Of a stretch of 64,000 nt of DNA, positions 63,054 to 64,000 are shown one piece after another (the first letter of the stretch is position 1; each line of letters opens with the position of its first letter). The stretch covers positions 186,001 through 250,000 of the forward strand of contig NZ_MUNQ01000012.1 in NCBI RefSeq assembly GCF_002001165.1, given 5' to 3'. The position numbers and the translations under genes were made by a program. The DNA is from Rhodanobacter sp. C05 (GTDB taxonomy: Bacteria > Pseudomonadota > Gammaproteobacteria > Xanthomonadales > Rhodanobacteraceae). The notes under the pieces were generated by a model, which ran no database searches, had not been told where the DNA came from, and worked only from the letters and a program-made list of their open reading frames with translations.

Positions 63054-63941
63054 TCAATCCATGCCGCGATGACGCGACAACGCATCCTGCAAGGGTGAAA
63101 CCTCGACACCTGAGGCCATCCAGGCCGTGAATCCCGTCGGACACTGCGCAGCTATCGCCACGATCCGATCGAATGATTTCGCTTCCAGAAATACACAACC
63201 GCCACTGCCGGAGAGCTGCGCCTCACCGAACCGGCCCAGCCAGTCCAGTGCTGCAGCCACCCGCGGATGCCGCGCGCGCACCACTGGCGCGAAGGCATTT
63301 TCCTTCGTTTCGCCGGAAGCAAAGGATGAAATTGTCGCCCGCGGAGCATTTCGTGTCAATTCAGCGGCTTGAAAAAGCGCTGCAGTGGGCACCGCCTCGT
63401 GCGGATCGAGCACCACGTAATGACGCCGCGGCAGGTCGATCGGGGTGAGCTTTTCACCGATGCCTTCGGCCCAGGCCGAACGGCCGCGCACGAACACCGG
63501 CACATCGGCACCCAGTTGGCGACCGAGTTCGGCCAGCGCATCCTCGCCCAGATCCAGCTGCCACAGCCGGTTCAACGCCACCAGCACGGTCGCCGCGTCG
63601 GAACTGCCACCGCCCAGCCCGCCACCCATCGGGATGCGTTTCTCCACCTCGATCTCGGCGCCGGCTGCGACACCTGCATATGCCTGCAGCAGCAGCGCCG
63701 CCCGCACCATCAGATCAGTCGATTCGGGCACGTTGGGCACCTCCCGGGTACGCCTGATCGCACCGTCGTCGCGCACGCGCAGACGGATTTCATCGCCCCA
63801 GTCGAGCAGGCGGAACACGGTCTGCAATTCGTGATAGCCGTCCGGCCGACGCCCGGTGATGCGAAGGAACAGATTCAGCTTCGCCGGCGCCGGCCACACC
63901 GTCCACTCGCCCCGTGCCAGCGGCAACAACGGTCGGCTCAT
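63054..63941 (-). CDS. ispE: 4-diphosphocytidyl-2-C-methyl-D-erythritol kinase
   Basis: IspE phosphorylates CDP-methylerythritol in the MEP isoprenoid pathway. The 295-residue protein has WPAPAKLNLFLRITGRRPDG, the GHMP ATP loop PMGGGLGGGSSDAATV and the C-terminal LSGSGGCVFLEA. ATG 63941 reads ATGA, so an upstream gene (lolB in related genomes) probably ends in its start codon. Confidence 0.95.
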   Translation of the reverse strand: MSRPLLPLARGEWTVWPAPAKLNLFLRITGRRPDGYHELQTVFRLLDWGDEIRLRVRDDGAIRRTREVPNVPESTDLMVRAALLLQAYAGVAAGAEIEVEKRIPMGGGLGGGSSDAATVLVALNRLWQLDLGEDALAELGRQLGADVPVFVRGRSAWAEGIGEKLTPIDLPRRHYVVLDPHEAVPTAALFQAAELTRNAPRATISSFASGETKENAFAPVVRARHPRVAAALDWLGRFGEAQLSGSGGCVFLEAKSFDRIVAIAAQCPTGFTAWMASGVEVSPLQDALSRHRGMD

Positions 63942-64000
63942 GAATACCCGCAGATGCCCGGGAAAGCCGTTTTCACGATCGCGCTGGCGCGCAAAGGCAA
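63938..64000 (-). other. Possible 3' end of a gene upstream of ispE
   Basis: The minus-strand frame ending at the TGA inside the ispE ATGA is open to the window edge (20 codons). Related genomes have lolB here, but these residues are too few and not distinctive enough to name it. The frame continuous with ispE is open too. Confidence 0.3.

Overview
The window is core chromosome from a GC-rich gammaproteobacterium. The gene content and order point to Xanthomonadales, most likely Rhodanobacteraceae (Rhodanobacter, Dyella or Frateuria type): a class II (plant-type) DAHP synthase, rng-yhdP-tldD and pmbA-yjgA modules lying together, a tRNA-Tyr/Gly/Thr-tuf-tRNA-Trp-secE-nusG run, no rpmJ after secY, and GGGAATC-type heptad repeats between genes. 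The taxonomic call is inference. I see no phage, insertion sequence, CRISPR array or integron.

Layout. 1-3.8 kb, plus strand: end of accA, a NYN/OST-HTH RNA-binding protein, tilS, xseB and ispA, closed by a bidirectional terminator. 3.9-16.7 kb: a housekeeping and envelope block on both strands: a DUF4870 membrane protein, pmbA (tldE), a DUF1653 protein, yjgA (darP), a secreted alpha/beta hydrolase, tldD, a fatty acid hydroxylase-family membrane protein, yhdP and rng. 16.9-23 kb is the most accessory-like part: an overlapping Dph6-like ATP-pyrophosphatase/Mug-like glycosylase pair, a two-gene multiheme cytochrome c operon, an exported amidase and a subclass B3 metallo-beta-lactamase. 23-25 kb: dsbB translationally coupled to a class II DAHP synthase gene.

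25-58 kb, all on the minus strand, is one gene-expression supercluster. In transcription order it runs: tRNA-Tyr, tRNA-Gly, tRNA-Thr, tuf copy 2, tRNA-Trp, secE, nusG, rplKA, rplJL, rpoBC; then rpsL, rpsG, fusA, tuf copy 1; then the S10, spc and alpha operons from rpsJ to rplQ. I could place candidate promoters before tRNA-Tyr, rplK, rpsL and rpsJ, and attenuator-like hairpins in the rpsL and rpsJ leaders. The two tuf genes look identical across the CDS and diverge immediately outside it. 58-64 kb, minus strand: a hotdog thioesterase, a GNAT protein, ychF, pth, rplY, prs, tRNA-Gln and ispE.

No large undescribed gene system is visible. The least explained signal is in the gaps between the ribosomal genes. 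There is a diverged ~104-bp tandem repeat with apparently conserved hairpins between rpoA and rplQ; a scattered hairpin family with a CAT-GG-ATG core and changing but still paired arms; a second set of CCGAC...GTCGG hairpins; a heptad repeat array before rpoB; and long perfect inverted repeats after tuf copy 1 and before ychF. All structures were paired by eye and need folding and homology searches.
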